Assembly: GCF_003233655.1 (NCBI RefSeq)
Contig: NZ_CP029829.1
Span: 463,001-527,000 of the forward strand
Reading direction: 5' to 3'
From: Azospirillum ramasamyi
Lineage (GTDB): Bacteria > Pseudomonadota > Alphaproteobacteria > Azospirillales > Azospirillaceae
Length of the DNA stretch: 64,000 nucleotides
Under the pieces are notes generated by a model. It ran no database searches, was not told where the DNA came from, and was given only the letters and a program-made list of their open reading frames with translations. Below are positions 39,716-48,597 of this stretch, piece after piece. The translations under genes and the position numbers were made by a program. The number at the start of each line of letters is the position of its first letter. Position 1 is the first letter of the stretch.

Positions 39716-40756
39716 TCACCCACCCGTAACGCTCATGTGCCGCCCGACGGCCGGGCCCTGGTGCCGGCGGTCGATGATGAAGTCGTGGCCCTTGGGCTTG
39801 CGGGTGATGGCTTCGCGCACCGCGTCGATCAGCGGGCCGTCCTCGTCGCTGACGCGCAGCGGCGTGCGCAGGTCGGCGGCGTCCTCCTGGCCCAGGCACA
39901 TGTACAGCGTGCCGGTGCAGGTCAGCCGCACGCGGTTGCAGCTTTCGCAGAAATTGTGGGTCAGCGGCGTGATGAAGCCGACGCGCTGGCCGGTCTCCTC
40001 CACCCGCACATAGCGGGCGGGGCCGCCGGTGCGGTGGTCGCTCTCGGTCAGGGTCCAGCGCTTCTGCAGCTCGGCCTTCAGCATGGTCAGCGGCCAATAC
40101 TGGTCCATGCGGGCGCCCTCGCCGATGTCGCCCATCGGCATGACCTCGATGAAGGTCAGGTCGAAGCCCTGCTCGCCGCACCACGCCACCATGCGGTGGA
40201 CTTCATCGTCGTTGACGCCCTTCAGCGCCACCGTGTTGATCTTGATCTTCAGCCCGGCGTCCTTGGCCGCCTGGATGCCGCCCAGGATCTTGTCCAGCTT
40301 GCCCCAGCGGGTGATGGCCTGGAACTTGTGCGGGTCCAGCGTGTCGAGCGAGACGTTGATCCGCCGCACCCCGGCCTCGTAGAGCCCGGCCGCATGCTTG
40401 AACAGCATGGTGCCGTTGGTGGTCAGCGTCAGCTCGTCCAGGTCGCCCGATTCGATGTGGCGGCCGAGCGAGCGGATCAGCCGCATCACGTCGCGCCGCA
40501 CCAGCGGCTCGCCGCCGGTCAGGCGCAGCTTGCGGGTGCCCAGCTTCACGAAGGCGCTGCACAGCCGGTCCAGCTCCTCCAGCGTCAGAACCTCCGCCTT
40601 GGGCAGGAAGCTCATGTCCTCCGCCATGCAGTAGACGCAGCGAAGGTCGCAGCGGTCGGTCACCGACACGCGCAGATACTCCACCTTCCGGCCGAACGGG
40701 TCGATCAGCGGAGCGGTGGCGGCTGGCGATTTGGCTTCGGACACTGAATCGGTCAT
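39716..40756 (-). CDS. moaA: GTP 3',8-cyclase (molybdenum cofactor)
   Basis: The 346-residue radical SAM enzyme starts molybdopterin synthesis from GTP with MoaC. The N-terminal cluster motif CDLRCVYC and the C-terminal one [18 protein letters not shown] are both complete, and the C-terminal Gly-Gly needed for activity is present. [12 protein letters not shown] is the SAM-binding GGE motif. The ATG at 40756 has GGAG upstream. It neighbours the formate dehydrogenase maturation genes, fitting cofactor supply. MoaC is not in the window. Confidence 0.95.
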   Translation of the reverse strand: MTDSVSEAKSPAATAPLIDPFGRKVEYLRVSVTDRCDLRCVYCMAEDMSFLPKAEVLTLEELDRLCSAFVKLGTRKLRLTGGEPLVRRDVMRLIRSLGRHIESGDLDELTLTTNGTMLFKHAAGLYEAGVRRINVSLDTLDPHKFQAITRWGKLDKILGGIQAAKDAGLKIKINTVALKGVNDDEVHRMVAWCGEQGFDLTFIEVMPMGDIGEGARMDQYWPLTMLKAELQKRWTLTESDHRTGGPARYVRVEETGQRVGFITPLTHNFCESCNRVRLTCTGTLYMCLGQEDAADLRTPLRVSDEDGPLIDAVREAITRKPKGHDFIIDRRHQGPAVGRHMSVTGG

Positions 40757-40793
40757 CGGTGGACTCCACGGGCGGCCGCTGGCGGGCCGCCAC

Positions 40794-40824
40794 AGTATAT
40801 GTTCGCTACACATACGATGTGCAA
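40794..40824 (-). promoter_or_regulatory. Possible sigma70 promoter of moaA
   Basis: On the minus strand TTGCAC (40824-40819) and TATACT (40799-40794) are separated by 19 bases, about 38 bases before the moaA ATG. The spacing is slightly long. Confidence 0.35.
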
Positions 40825-40889
40825 CGATCGCGGGAGCGTATTCCACATCACGGTATGCCGGCTTTGACGGCGATCAAGAGTTCGTCGCT

Positions 40890-42944
40890 TCATATCAGCT
40901 TCTGCCGCACCGCCGCCAGTTGTGCTTCCCTCTGGGCCTCCTCGCGTTCGCGCAGGTCGTCTTCGGTGGTGCGGGGCAGCGGCGGGCGGCCCATGGCGAA
41001 GGGATCGTTGCCGCGCTCGAACTGGTCGCGGACGCGGCAATCCTCGCACATGCGGATGCGGTTGGCGGCCTCCGGCGTCGCGAACATCGCGTGCTTGCCC
41101 GCCAGCGTCGTCACGATCTTCTCGATCGCCGACTTGGCAGCGAAGGGCTTGCCGCAGGACACGCAGCAGAAGGGCTCCTCCTCCTTGATAACCGTCGCGC
41201 CGCGCGCCTGGTCACGGAAATCGATCTCCGGCACCAGCGAGATGACCTTCTCGGGGCAGGTGGTCTTGCACAGGCCGCACTGCACGCAGGCATCCTGGGA
41301 GAAGGACAGCATCGGCTTGTCGGGATTGTCGAGCAGCGCGCCCGTGGGGCAGGCGCCGACGCAGGACAGGCAGAGCGTGCAGCCCGCCACATCCACCGAC
41401 ACCCGGCCGAAGGGGGCGCCCGGCGGCAGCGGCAGGACATCCACGGGGGCGGGGGCGGCCTTGTGCAGGTGGCGCAGGGCCAGCATGGTGACGGTGCGCT
41501 TCGGCCCCATCGGCAGGAACATGCCGGCCTCCACCGTGTCGGCGGGGAGCGCCCACAGCTCGTCCGCCACCGCGTCGGGATCGGCGGCGTCGATCACCGC
41601 CACCCGGCCGGACCCGTAGCCGAGCCCGCTGAAGGCGGCCTCCGCCAGCCCGACCTGCGAGGCCAGCCCGGCGGTCTCCCCCTCGTTCTCCGGCCCGGTC
41701 AGCACGCGGACATGGGTGCAGCCATAGGCGAGCGCCAGCGCGAACAGGTCGAAGCCGACCTGCGTCACCTCGTGCAGGGCGAAGGGCAGCACGCGGGCCG
41801 GCAGGCCGCGGCCGTGCCGGGACATCATGCCGACCAGTTCGTCGCCGTGGCGCGGATCGTGGATCAGCAGGGCGGGGGCGGCGCCGCCGGCCTTGCGGTA
41901 GGTGGTCAGCAGCGTGCGCAGCCGCTCATACACCGTGGCGGCGGGCGGCAGGGCATAGGTGGCGGCGCCGGTCGGGCAGACCGCGGCGCAGGATCCGCAG
42001 CCGGCGCAGACATGCGGGTCGATGGCCACATGGTCGCCGTTGGGCGTGACCGCGCCGGTCGGGCAGACGTCGAGGCAGCGGGTGCAGCCGGTCTTGCGGC
42101 TGCGGGAATGGGCGCAGAGATCGGCCTTGAAGTCGACGAAGCGCGGCTTCTCGAACTCGCCGACCAGATCGGCCATCTCCATCAGGGCCTTCGCCACCTC
42201 GACCGGGCTGTCGGGGTCGGGGCGGAGGTAGCCGTCGCGGCGCTTGTGGTCGGGGAACAGCGGCGTGCCGCCGGTCAGGTCGAGGATCAGGTCGCAGCGG
42301 GCCGACGCCCCTTGCCGCACCGGCTCGAACCCCAGCGTCCCGCGCGAGGAGGGCAATGCCGGGGCATAGTCGTCCACCACGATCTCGAAGGCGCCGACCC
42401 AGCCGCGTCCGCTGCGGATGCGCCCGCGGAAGATCGCGACGTCCATCACCTGCGGCGGCGCGATGTCCTTGGGGTTGGTCAGCAGGACGGTGACGTCCAG
42501 ATGCTTCGCCAGCTGGCGCCCGGCCTCGATGGCGCGCTCGTCGGCGCCGTAGACCAGGCAGGTGCCCTGGGAGGTCAGGGTCAGGGCGCCGGTGGGCGGG
42601 ATCGGCAGGGCGGCCTCGGCCAGCAGCGCCGCGATCTTCGGCAGCGCCTGGGCGCCCTCGTCCGACCAGCCGGCGCGCTCGCGGATGTTGGTGAAGGTCA
42701 CCGACGTGTCCGGCGCCACTTCCTCCGCGATTTCACTGAAAAGCGGTGCTTCCTGCGTGCAGGCGACCAGCAGCGGCTGGCCGTTGGCAACCGCCTTCTC
42801 GAAGCGGTCGAGCTGCGCCCGGCACAGCTGGGTATGCACGGTGACGGCGCTGCCGTCGCCGCATGCCTTGCCCAGAGCCGTCCCGTCCAGCGCGATGCTG
42901 TGCGCGCAGTCGCAGACGAGCACCGTCCGATCGCCGATCTTCAT
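40890..42944 (-). CDS. Multi-cluster 4Fe-4S protein of a formate dehydrogenase locus
   Basis: A 684-residue soluble protein of unknown exact role. After an N-terminal CDCAHSIAL region and an NAD-like fold come two pairs of ferredoxin motifs: CTRCLDVCP with CAGCGSCAAVCP in the middle, and CTLCLSCVGACP with CVQCGLCKTTCP near the C-terminus. A further CCVSC and CEDCRVRDQFERG follow, the last resembling zinc- or cluster-binding pairs. Between them is a Rossmann-like domain (about 345-480) with ALLIHDPRHGDEL. I know it as a conserved companion of formate dehydrogenase, fdhD, DUF3305 and DUF3306 genes; electron supply during maturation or to the enzyme is a guess. The ATG at 42944 is preferred over one at 42995. 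Confidence 0.82.
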   Translation of the reverse strand: MKIGDRTVLVCDCAHSIALDGTALGKACGDGSAVTVHTQLCRAQLDRFEKAVANGQPLLVACTQEAPLFSEIAEEVAPDTSVTFTNIRERAGWSDEGAQALPKIAALLAEAALPIPPTGALTLTSQGTCLVYGADERAIEAGRQLAKHLDVTVLLTNPKDIAPPQVMDVAIFRGRIRSGRGWVGAFEIVVDDYAPALPSSRGTLGFEPVRQGASARCDLILDLTGGTPLFPDHKRRDGYLRPDPDSPVEVAKALMEMADLVGEFEKPRFVDFKADLCAHSRSRKTGCTRCLDVCPTGAVTPNGDHVAIDPHVCAGCGSCAAVCPTGAATYALPPAATVYERLRTLLTTYRKAGGAAPALLIHDPRHGDELVGMMSRHGRGLPARVLPFALHEVTQVGFDLFALALAYGCTHVRVLTGPENEGETAGLASQVGLAEAAFSGLGYGSGRVAVIDAADPDAVADELWALPADTVEAGMFLPMGPKRTVTMLALRHLHKAAPAPVDVLPLPPGAPFGRVSVDVAGCTLCLSCVGACPTGALLDNPDKPMLSFSQDACVQCGLCKTTCPEKVISLVPEIDFRDQARGATVIKEEEPFCCVSCGKPFAAKSAIEKIVTTLAGKHAMFATPEAANRIRMCEDCRVRDQFERGNDPFAMGRPPLPRTTEDDLREREEAQREAQLAAVRQKLI

Positions 42945-43061
42945 CGTCCCAAAAACTCCTGTCGCTTGGGGCTGACGCCCCTGGCCTTCCGACACTCATA
43001 TGGGGGAATGCCTCGCGATGGGAACGGGAATCTTATCGTGATCGATCCGGATGAACACTGA

Positions 43062-43130
43062 CTGGCGCGTTGACCGGCGCGTTGACCGGCGCGTTCCTGC
43101 GGCCCTCCCGGATCGGCAGGGCCGCAGGAA
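43062..43130. repeat. 12-bp tandem repeat and 13-bp hairpin after tupA
   Basis: Three units of CYGGCGCGTTGA (43062-43097, the last ending diverged) abut a perfect 13-bp inverted repeat, 43094-43106 with 43118-43130. The hairpin is 11 bases after the tupA stop and probably ends its transcript, although it lacks a T-run. Confidence 0.7.
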
Positions 43131-43141
43131 ACCCGTCTTCC

Positions 43142-44008
43142 TTACGCCCCCGGCTCGTTGGCGTTGGGGAAGAACAGCTGTTCGCCGTTGATGGCGTATT
43201 CGGCGATGGCCTTCTGGCCCTCGGGCGAGACCAGCCAGTCGACGAAGGCCTGCCCGTCGGCCGCCTTGACGTGGGCGAACTTGGCCGGGTTGACCACCAT
43301 CGCGCCATACTGGTTGAACAGGCGCTTGTCGCCCTCCACCAGCACCGTCAGCGGGCCGCGGTTCTTGAAGTTCAGCCAGGTGCCGCGGTCGGCCAGGGCA
43401 TAGCCGTTCATCGCGGCGGCGGTGTTCAGCGTCGGACCCATGCCCTGGCCGATGGAGCGGTACCAGCTCTCCTTGGGCTCCGCCTTGGCCGGGTCGAGGT
43501 TGGCGGTCTTCCACAGCGCGAGTTCGGCCTTGTGCGTGCCGCTGTCGTCGCCGCGCGACACGAAGGGGGCCTTGGCGGCGGCGATCTTCGCCAGGGCGGC
43601 GGAGACGTCCTTGCCGCCCTTGATGCCGGCCGGGTCGGCGGCCGGGCCGACGATGACGAAGTCGTTGTACATCACCGGCTTGCGCTCGGTGGAGAAGCCT
43701 TCGGCGACGAACTTCTCTTCCGACGGCTTGTGGTGGACGAACAGCACGTCGGCATCGCCGCGCTTGGCGAGGTCGATGGCCTGGCCGGTGCCCTTGGCGA
43801 CGACCCGCACCTCGATGCCCGTCTTGGCGGTGAATTTCGGCAGGATGGAGCCGAACAGGCCGGAATCCTCGGTCGAGGTGGTGGAGGCCACCGTGATGAA
43901 ACGGTCGGCGGCCGACGCGGCCGACGCGGCCGACGGGGCGGCAGCCTGGATCAGGCCGGTCATGGCCGCGGCGGCGGCGGCTCCCAGCACGAACGAACGG
44001 CGCAGCAT
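43142..44008 (-). CDS. tupA: Tungstate ABC transporter substrate-binding protein
   Basis: A 288-residue periplasmic binding protein with a signal peptide (about 1-32, containing SAASAASAAD, encoded by a 9-bp repeat). The oxyanion-binding TTSTEDSGLFGSILPKF is the TupA signature; VAKGTGQAIDLAKRGDADVL and FVSRGDDSGTH also fit. The family prefers tungstate over molybdate. GGAGGAG lies seven bases before the ATG at 44008. It follows tupB after 117 bases. Its place in a formate dehydrogenase locus suggests supply of W or Mo for the enzyme. Confidence 0.92.
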   Translation of the reverse strand: MLRRSFVLGAAAAAAMTGLIQAAAPSAASAASAADRFITVASTTSTEDSGLFGSILPKFTAKTGIEVRVVAKGTGQAIDLAKRGDADVLFVHHKPSEEKFVAEGFSTERKPVMYNDFVIVGPAADPAGIKGGKDVSAALAKIAAAKAPFVSRGDDSGTHKAELALWKTANLDPAKAEPKESWYRSIGQGMGPTLNTAAAMNGYALADRGTWLNFKNRGPLTVLVEGDKRLFNQYGAMVVNPAKFAHVKAADGQAFVDWLVSPEGQKAIAEYAINGEQLFFPNANEPGA

Positions 44009-44125
44009 CACTTAACTCCTCCGACTGGCGTTGTTGCCGGGAAGGCATAGCGCAGACCGGCCGCCGATGCAAAGGCTTGCCAAGCTTCCGTCATTTTTAC
44101 CGCCTGCCGGAATAACCGGCCCGGA

Positions 44126-44824
44126 TCAGACCCGCGCTCCCGTTTCCTTCAGCATGGACGCGGTGAGGTTGACGGCCAGCGACAGGGTCATCAGGACGAG
44201 GCCGAGCGCCAGCGCCATCGGCAGGTCGCCCTTGCTGGTTTCCAGCGCGATGGCCGTGGTCATGACGCGGGTGACATGCTCGATGTTGCCGCCGACGATC
44301 ATCACCGCCCCGACCTCCGCCGACGCGCGGCCGAACCCGGCGAGCACGGTGGTGACGAGGCTCCAGCGCGCCTCCGCCAGCAGGGTCGCCATCCGCCGGA
44401 ACGGCCCGGCGCCGGTCACGCGCAGAACGTCGTCATACTCGAACAGCAGATCCTCCACCGTCTGGCGGGAGAGGGAGGCGATGATCGGCACGATCATCAC
44501 CGTCTGGGCGACGATCATGGCCGTGGGCGTGAACAGCAGCCCCAGCACGCCGAACGGGCCGGAGCGCGACAGCAGCAGGTAGACCAGCAGCCCGACCACC
44601 ACCGGCGGCAGCCCCATCATCGTGTTCAGCACGACGGCGACGGCGCGCCGCCCGGGAAATTTCAGCGCGGCGACCGCGGCGCCGAGCGGCAGCCCGATCA
44701 GCGTGGCGGCGGCGACGGCGGTCAGGCTGACCCGCAACGACAGTCCGACGATCTGCAGCAGCGCCTCGTCCAGCGTTGTGATCATGGATATGGCCAACGT
44801 CATGGCCTGGGAAAAATCTTGCAT
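44126..44824 (-). CDS. tupB: Tungstate ABC transporter permease
   Basis: A 232-residue inner-membrane permease with about five helices and the family motif EVGAVMIVGGNIEHVTRVMTTAIALETSKGDLP, where the EAA-like loop contacts the ATPase. It starts MQDFSQAMTLA at the ATG at 44824; an extension to 44959 would run into the divergent fdhD region. It is 117 bases from tupA. The expected ATPase tupC is absent from both flanks and from the rest of the window. Confidence 0.9.
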   Translation of the reverse strand: MQDFSQAMTLAISMITTLDEALLQIVGLSLRVSLTAVAAATLIGLPLGAAVAALKFPGRRAVAVVLNTMMGLPPVVVGLLVYLLLSRSGPFGVLGLLFTPTAMIVAQTVMIVPIIASLSRQTVEDLLFEYDDVLRVTGAGPFRRMATLLAEARWSLVTTVLAGFGRASAEVGAVMIVGGNIEHVTRVMTTAIALETSKGDLPMALALGLVLMTLSLAVNLTASMLKETGARV

Positions 44825-44900
44825 GGTGTCCAGATCAAAAAATGGAATTGCATGGGCCGGGGGCTTGTCCCAAGACCGGCCCTCGCCCACACTCGTGCGC

Positions 44901-45809
44901 ATGAGCCCTATCATGAGTCTTAAGACCTTCACCATAGCGCCGGACCCGGCGGACCCCAAGTTGACGGAGCGCGTGCGCGGTCTGGATCAGGACGGCCGCG
45001 AGATCGAAACCGCCGTCACGGTGGAAAGGCCGCTGACCCTGTACCTGAACGGGCAGGAAATCGTCACGATGATGACGATCGGCGACTATCCCGATTGTCT
45101 GGCCGTCGGCTATCTGCTGAACCAGAACATGCTGCGGCGCGACGACCGCATCACCGGCATTGACGTGGACGAGGAAACCGACACCGTCGTCGTCCGCACC
45201 GAGCGCGCGACCGACTATGAAGCCAAGCTGAAGAAGAAGACGCTGACCTCCGGCTGCGCCCAGGGCACCGCCTTCGGCGACGTGATGGAAACCTTCGAGT
45301 CCGTCAGCCTGCCCGCCGACGTGCGGCTCCGCACCTCGTGGATCTACGCGCTGTCCAGGCAGATCAACCTGCAGCCCAGCCTGTATCTGGAGGCTGGCGC
45401 CATCCATGGTTGCGTGCTGTGTCAGGAGGACCGGCCGCTGGTCTACATGGAGGACGTCGGCCGCCACAATGCGGTGGACAAGGTCGCCGGCTACATGCAT
45501 CTGAACGGCATTCCGGCCGGGGACAAGATTTTCTACACCACCGGGCGCCTGACCTCTGAGATGGTCATCAAGACGGTGCAGATGGGCATTCCGATCCTGA
45601 TCTCGCGCTCCGGCTTCACCGCCTGGGGCGTGCAGCTGGCGCGGCAGGCCAACCTGACGCTGGTCGGCCGGGCCAAGGGCAAGCGCTTCATCGCGCTGGC
45701 CGGCACCGACCGGCTGGTCTTCGACACCGATGGAGCCCTGGCCGATGCCTCCGGTGCAGCCGACGAGGACCGCCGGCATGCACGCAAGGGAAGCCGCGAT
45801 GATGACTGA
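44901..45809 (+). CDS. fdhD: Formate dehydrogenase sulfurtransferase accessory protein
   Basis: A 302-residue FdhD, which passes sulfur from IscS to the molybdenum (or tungsten) cofactor of formate dehydrogenase. Visible are TSGCAQGTAFGD (the Cys loop), HGCVLC, MEDVGRHNAVDKV, TTGRLTSEMVIK and the C-terminal LVGRAKGKRFIAL. The Cys loop has one Cys where E. coli FdhD has a CxxC; this looks normal for alphaproteobacterial members but is from memory. ATGs at 44901 and 44913 are both possible. It overlaps mobA by eight bases and is divergent from tupB, so one regulatory region (44825-44900) probably serves both directions. Confidence 0.92.
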   Translation: MSPIMSLKTFTIAPDPADPKLTERVRGLDQDGREIETAVTVERPLTLYLNGQEIVTMMTIGDYPDCLAVGYLLNQNMLRRDDRITGIDVDEETDTVVVRTERATDYEAKLKKKTLTSGCAQGTAFGDVMETFESVSLPADVRLRTSWIYALSRQINLQPSLYLEAGAIHGCVLCQEDRPLVYMEDVGRHNAVDKVAGYMHLNGIPAGDKIFYTTGRLTSEMVIKTVQMGIPILISRSGFTAWGVQLARQANLTLVGRAKGKRFIALAGTDRLVFDTDGALADASGAADEDRRHARKGSRDDD

Positions 45810-46434
45810 GACAGCACACCGGGATATTGGCGGCGTCCTGCTGGCCGGGGGCCTGTCGCGCCGGATGGGCGGCGGCGACAAGTGCCTGCGTCCACTGGGC
45901 GGCCGGACCATCCTGGAGCGGATCGTCGCCACCGTCCGGCCGCAGGTCGGCCCGCTGGTGCTGAACGCCAACGGCGACCCGGCCCGCTTCGCCCATCTCC
46001 ATCTGCCGGTCGCGGCGGATGTGGTGGAGGGCTATGCCGGCCCGCTCGCCGGCGTGCTGACCGGCATGGAGTGGATGCGCGGCACCGCCCCCGGCGTCGC
46101 CTGGGTCGCCAGCTTCGCCACCGACGCGCCCTTCATCCCGCGCGACCTCGTTTCCCGCATGGCGGCGGCGCTGGAGCGCGAGGGCGCCGATCTCGCCTGC
46201 GCCCGGTCCGCCGGTCAGGAGCATCCCGTCTTCGGTCTGTGGCCGATCCGCCTGGCCGGCGATCTGCGCCGGGCGATGGTGGATGAGGGCATCCGCAAGG
46301 TCGATGCCTGGACCGCCCGCTACCGGCTGGCCGTCGCCGACTTCGACGTCGGGCCGGTCGATCCCTTCTTCAACACCAACCGGCCGGAGGATCTGGCCGA
46401 GGCGGAACGCCTGCTGGCGTCGGGACATGTGTGA
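45802..46434 (+). CDS. mobA: Molybdenum cofactor guanylyltransferase
   Basis: The 210-residue enzyme attaches GMP to Mo-molybdopterin, giving the bis-MGD cofactor used by formate dehydrogenase. The nucleotide-binding GGVLLAGGLSRRMGGGDK and the metal-binding ATDAPFIP are clear. Two adjacent ATGs (45799, 45802) lie behind AAGGGAAG; both overlap the end of fdhD. Its TGA overlaps the next ATG (TGATG). Confidence 0.93.
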   Translation: MTETAHRDIGGVLLAGGLSRRMGGGDKCLRPLGGRTILERIVATVRPQVGPLVLNANGDPARFAHLHLPVAADVVEGYAGPLAGVLTGMEWMRGTAPGVAWVASFATDAPFIPRDLVSRMAAALEREGADLACARSAGQEHPVFGLWPIRLAGDLRRAMVDEGIRKVDAWTARYRLAVADFDVGPVDPFFNTNRPEDLAEAERLLASGHV

Positions 46435-46943
46435 TGACTGAACAGCTTGCTCCCCAATCGCTTGAGCGCATCGAGACCATGCCGCTGGGCATCGTGGTGG
46501 AGCGCCGCCGCGGCGTCACCGCCTGGGCCGACTGGAGCTGGCGCCCGGTGTCGGTCATCCCCGGCGCCGGCCCGGTCGATCCGCCCGGCCGCCTCCTGAT
46601 GGAGGGCGAGGGCTGGAGCCAAAGCCATGCCGTCACCCTGACGCTGGAGCTGTTCCGCACCGACACCGAGGGCTACCGCCTGAACCTGTCGCAGGACCCG
46701 CCGCGCCTGTGGGTGGTGATGCGCCCCGGTGCGGATGGCGAGGAGCTGGTGCCCTTCATCGTCACCGCGTCGGCCCATGAAGGGGAGGGCTATCAGGTCG
46801 GCAGCGACGTGGTGGAAACCGTGCCGATGCCGGCGGAAGTGATCGCGCTGGTCCGCGATTTCGTCGAGCAGCACCATGTCGACGTCCCCTTCCACAAGCG
46901 CGAACGCAAGCGCCACTTCGAGAAGGAGGAGCGGCGGCGATGA
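46434..46943 (+). CDS. DUF3305 protein of formate dehydrogenase locus
   Basis: A 169-residue soluble protein of the DUF3305 family, recognised by PLGIVVERRRGVTAWADWSWRP near the start and PRLWVVMRP, then QVGSDVVETVPMP. The C-terminus is basic (HKRERKRHFEKEERRR). The family occurs with formate dehydrogenase maturation genes; its action is unknown. It is translationally coupled to mobA and to the DUF3306 gene (ATGA). Confidence 0.87.
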   Translation: MTEQLAPQSLERIETMPLGIVVERRRGVTAWADWSWRPVSVIPGAGPVDPPGRLLMEGEGWSQSHAVTLTLELFRTDTEGYRLNLSQDPPRLWVVMRPGADGEELVPFIVTASAHEGEGYQVGSDVVETVPMPAEVIALVRDFVEQHHVDVPFHKRERKRHFEKEERRR

Positions 46944-47563
46944 GCGATGAAGCCTTCCTGTCGCGCTGGTCGCGCCTGAAACGCACCGCCGTCAAGCCGG
47001 AACCGGAGGCCGTCGACGTTGCGCCGCCCGTCGAGGCGGTGCCGCATCCGGTCGCGGTCGCCGAGGAAGTGCCGGCCGATTCCGCCCTGCCGGACGCTTT
47101 GACCAGCGCCACGGAGGACGCGGATGGCGAAACCGACGACCCGCTGAAGGATCTGCCGCCGGTCGAGGAGTTGACCGGCGAGTCCGACTACACCCCCTTC
47201 CTGCGCGCCGAGGTGCCGGAGGATGTGCACCGTCAGGCATTGCGTAAGCTGTGGACCTCCGATCCGATCTACGCCAATGACGACGGATTGAAGGACTATG
47301 CCGACGATTATGCCAGCCTGTTCACCGGCAATGTCCCGGTGAAGACCCTCTACCGCGTCGGTGAAGGGTTCCTGAACATGCTGGACGAGAAGGCGGAGGG
47401 CGGTCCCGACGCCTTGCCGTCGGCGGATGCCGAGGCCGTTGCCGGGGACGACACTCCCACCTCTCAACCTGCGATCCCCTCGCCGCCCGGTCCACACGCA
47501 AACGAGGTTTGCACCGACGCGGCAGACAAAGCTTCGGTCCCCCGGCAGCGGGGAGAGGGGTAG
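46940..47563 (+). CDS. DUF3306 protein of formate dehydrogenase locus
   Basis: A 207-residue acidic protein of the DUF3306 family: it begins EAFLSRWSRLKR, has a Pro/Glu-rich disordered linker, then SDYTPFLRAEVPEDVHRQAL, RKLWTSDPIYANDD and YADDYAS. A long, low-complexity tail follows. No membrane segment. Function unknown; it always travels with DUF3305 in the loci I know. GGAGGAG lies just before the ATG, which overlaps the DUF3305 stop. It ends the fdhD transcript group. Confidence 0.87.
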   Translation: MSDEAFLSRWSRLKRTAVKPEPEAVDVAPPVEAVPHPVAVAEEVPADSALPDALTSATEDADGETDDPLKDLPPVEELTGESDYTPFLRAEVPEDVHRQALRKLWTSDPIYANDDGLKDYADDYASLFTGNVPVKTLYRVGEGFLNMLDEKAEGGPDALPSADAEAVAGDDTPTSQPAIPSPPGPHANEVCTDAADKASVPRQRGEG

Positions 47564-47774
47564 GGGAGGGAGCGCGCGGCGGACCTTCATCACCCCGCGC
47601 GCTACCCAGAATGTCTCCTCCACACACTGCGCGCCTCCCTCGCAATTTCCTTCCCGAATTGCGACCGATTGACGCACCAGATTGGACCCCTTCAAAACCG
47701 CGGGGCGCTCTGCTCGTGTGGGCATAGCGCCGCGACAAAGATTCATTTGTCCCCTCTTCCGGGCGCGTCCTTGG
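47564..47774. other. Gap before the fdh promoter
   Basis: No gene is seen in these 211 bases. A GC-rich G-tailed run at about 47540-47572 resembles a weak member of the hairpin family at 53771, and AGCGCGCGG at 47571-47579 pairs perfectly with 47595-47603. The latter could end the fdhD-DUF3306 transcript. Confidence 0.5.
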
Positions 47775-47807
47775 TTGACAAATGGATAGGTTCAGTCCTT
47801 CTATTAT
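47775..47807 (+). promoter_or_regulatory. Candidate sigma70 promoter of the fdh operon
   Basis: A perfect -35 TTGACA (47775-47780) is followed by TTCTATTAT at 47799-47807. The -10 could be TTCTAT with an 18-base spacer or TATTAT with 21. Transcription would start near 47814. Confidence 0.5.
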
Positions 47808-47813
47808 CTGGCT

Positions 47814-47953
47814 GCGCAATGCTAAGCCGTTGTAAGGCAACGGCTTTTCGCAAGTGCATCAAAAGAGGTTGGTGACGGGGTCATCGAACGGCGCGCGGCA
47901 CGGCCGCGGACGCCGGCACCCCCGTCTGTGTGTCCGGGAGGAGTTTGCGGCAC
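47814..47953 (+). promoter_or_regulatory. Structured leader of the torD-fdh operon
   Basis: Between the candidate promoter and the torD start are two structures. The first, AAGCCGTTG (47824-47832) with CAACGGCTT (47838-47846) plus TT, looks like a small intrinsic terminator right after the expected transcription start. The second is a nested set: GACGGGG (47874-47880) with CCCCGTC (47920-47926), enclosing CGGCG/CGCCG and CGCGGC-ACG-GCCGCG. GGGAGGAG, the torD ribosome site, follows. The arrangement suggests attenuation, but I recognise no known riboswitch. Confidence 0.5.
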
Positions 47954-48580
47954 GTGTCCAGGGCCGTCGATCATACCGTTCCCCCCGCGGTCGCGGAGGA
48001 GGAGCTGCTGCGCGCGCAGGTCTACACCCTGCTGGCGCGCCTGCTGTCGCGCGCACCCGACGCGGACTTCCTGAGCGCGCTGTCCGGCGTGGCGGGGGAG
48101 GGCGGCGAATTCGGCGCGGCGCTGAACCAGTTGGCCGAAGCGGCGCGCGACAGCGATCCCGCGGCGGTCGAGGAGGAGTTCACGACCCTCTTCATCGGCG
48201 TCGGCGGCAGCGAGCGCACTCCCTATGGCTCCTACTACCTGACCGGATTCCTGAACGAGAAGCCGCTGGCGGAGCTGCGCGTCGACATGGCGCGGCTGGG
48301 CATCGCCCGCGCGGACGGCGTGACGGAACCCGAGGATCACATCGCAGCGCTGTGCGAGATGATGGCCGGCCTGATCGGCGGCGAATTCGCGCCGGAGGAC
48401 GGCGGCACGGTCGATCTCGAAGCGCAGCGGGCATTCTTCGACCGCCATGTCGGCTCCTGGGCCGGGCGGTTCTTCGCGGATTTGGAGACCTCGCCGTCGG
48501 CCCGTTTCTACCGGGCGGTCGGTGCGGTCGGACGTGGTTTTCTGGCGGTCGAGGCGCGTGCCTTCGACCTTGCGGCGTAA
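47954..48580 (+). CDS. TorD/DmsD-type chaperone for formate dehydrogenase
   Basis: A 208-residue all-helical cytoplasmic chaperone of the TorD/DmsD/NarJ family, which holds the Tat signal of a molybdoenzyme until the cofactor is in place. Typical segments are RAQVYTLLARLLSRAPD, EEEFTTLFIGVGGSERTPYGSYYLTGFL, and PEDHIAALCEMMAGLI. The likely client is FdhA two genes on. The GTG at 47954, ten bases after GGGAGGAG, is my choice; a GTG at 47930 precedes the ribosome site. Confidence 0.88.
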   Translation: MSRAVDHTVPPAVAEEELLRAQVYTLLARLLSRAPDADFLSALSGVAGEGGEFGAALNQLAEAARDSDPAAVEEEFTTLFIGVGGSERTPYGSYYLTGFLNEKPLAELRVDMARLGIARADGVTEPEDHIAALCEMMAGLIGGEFAPEDGGTVDLEAQRAFFDRHVGSWAGRFFADLETSPSARFYRAVGAVGRGFLAVEARAFDLAA

Positions 48581-48597
48581 AGGTGAGGAGCGAAGCC

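Noticed and set aside
47509..47727. A 72-codon frame between DUF3306 and the fdh promoter
   Set aside because: No ribosome-binding site and an Arg/Pro-rich product over a G-rich hairpin region; it overlaps the DUF3306 gene.
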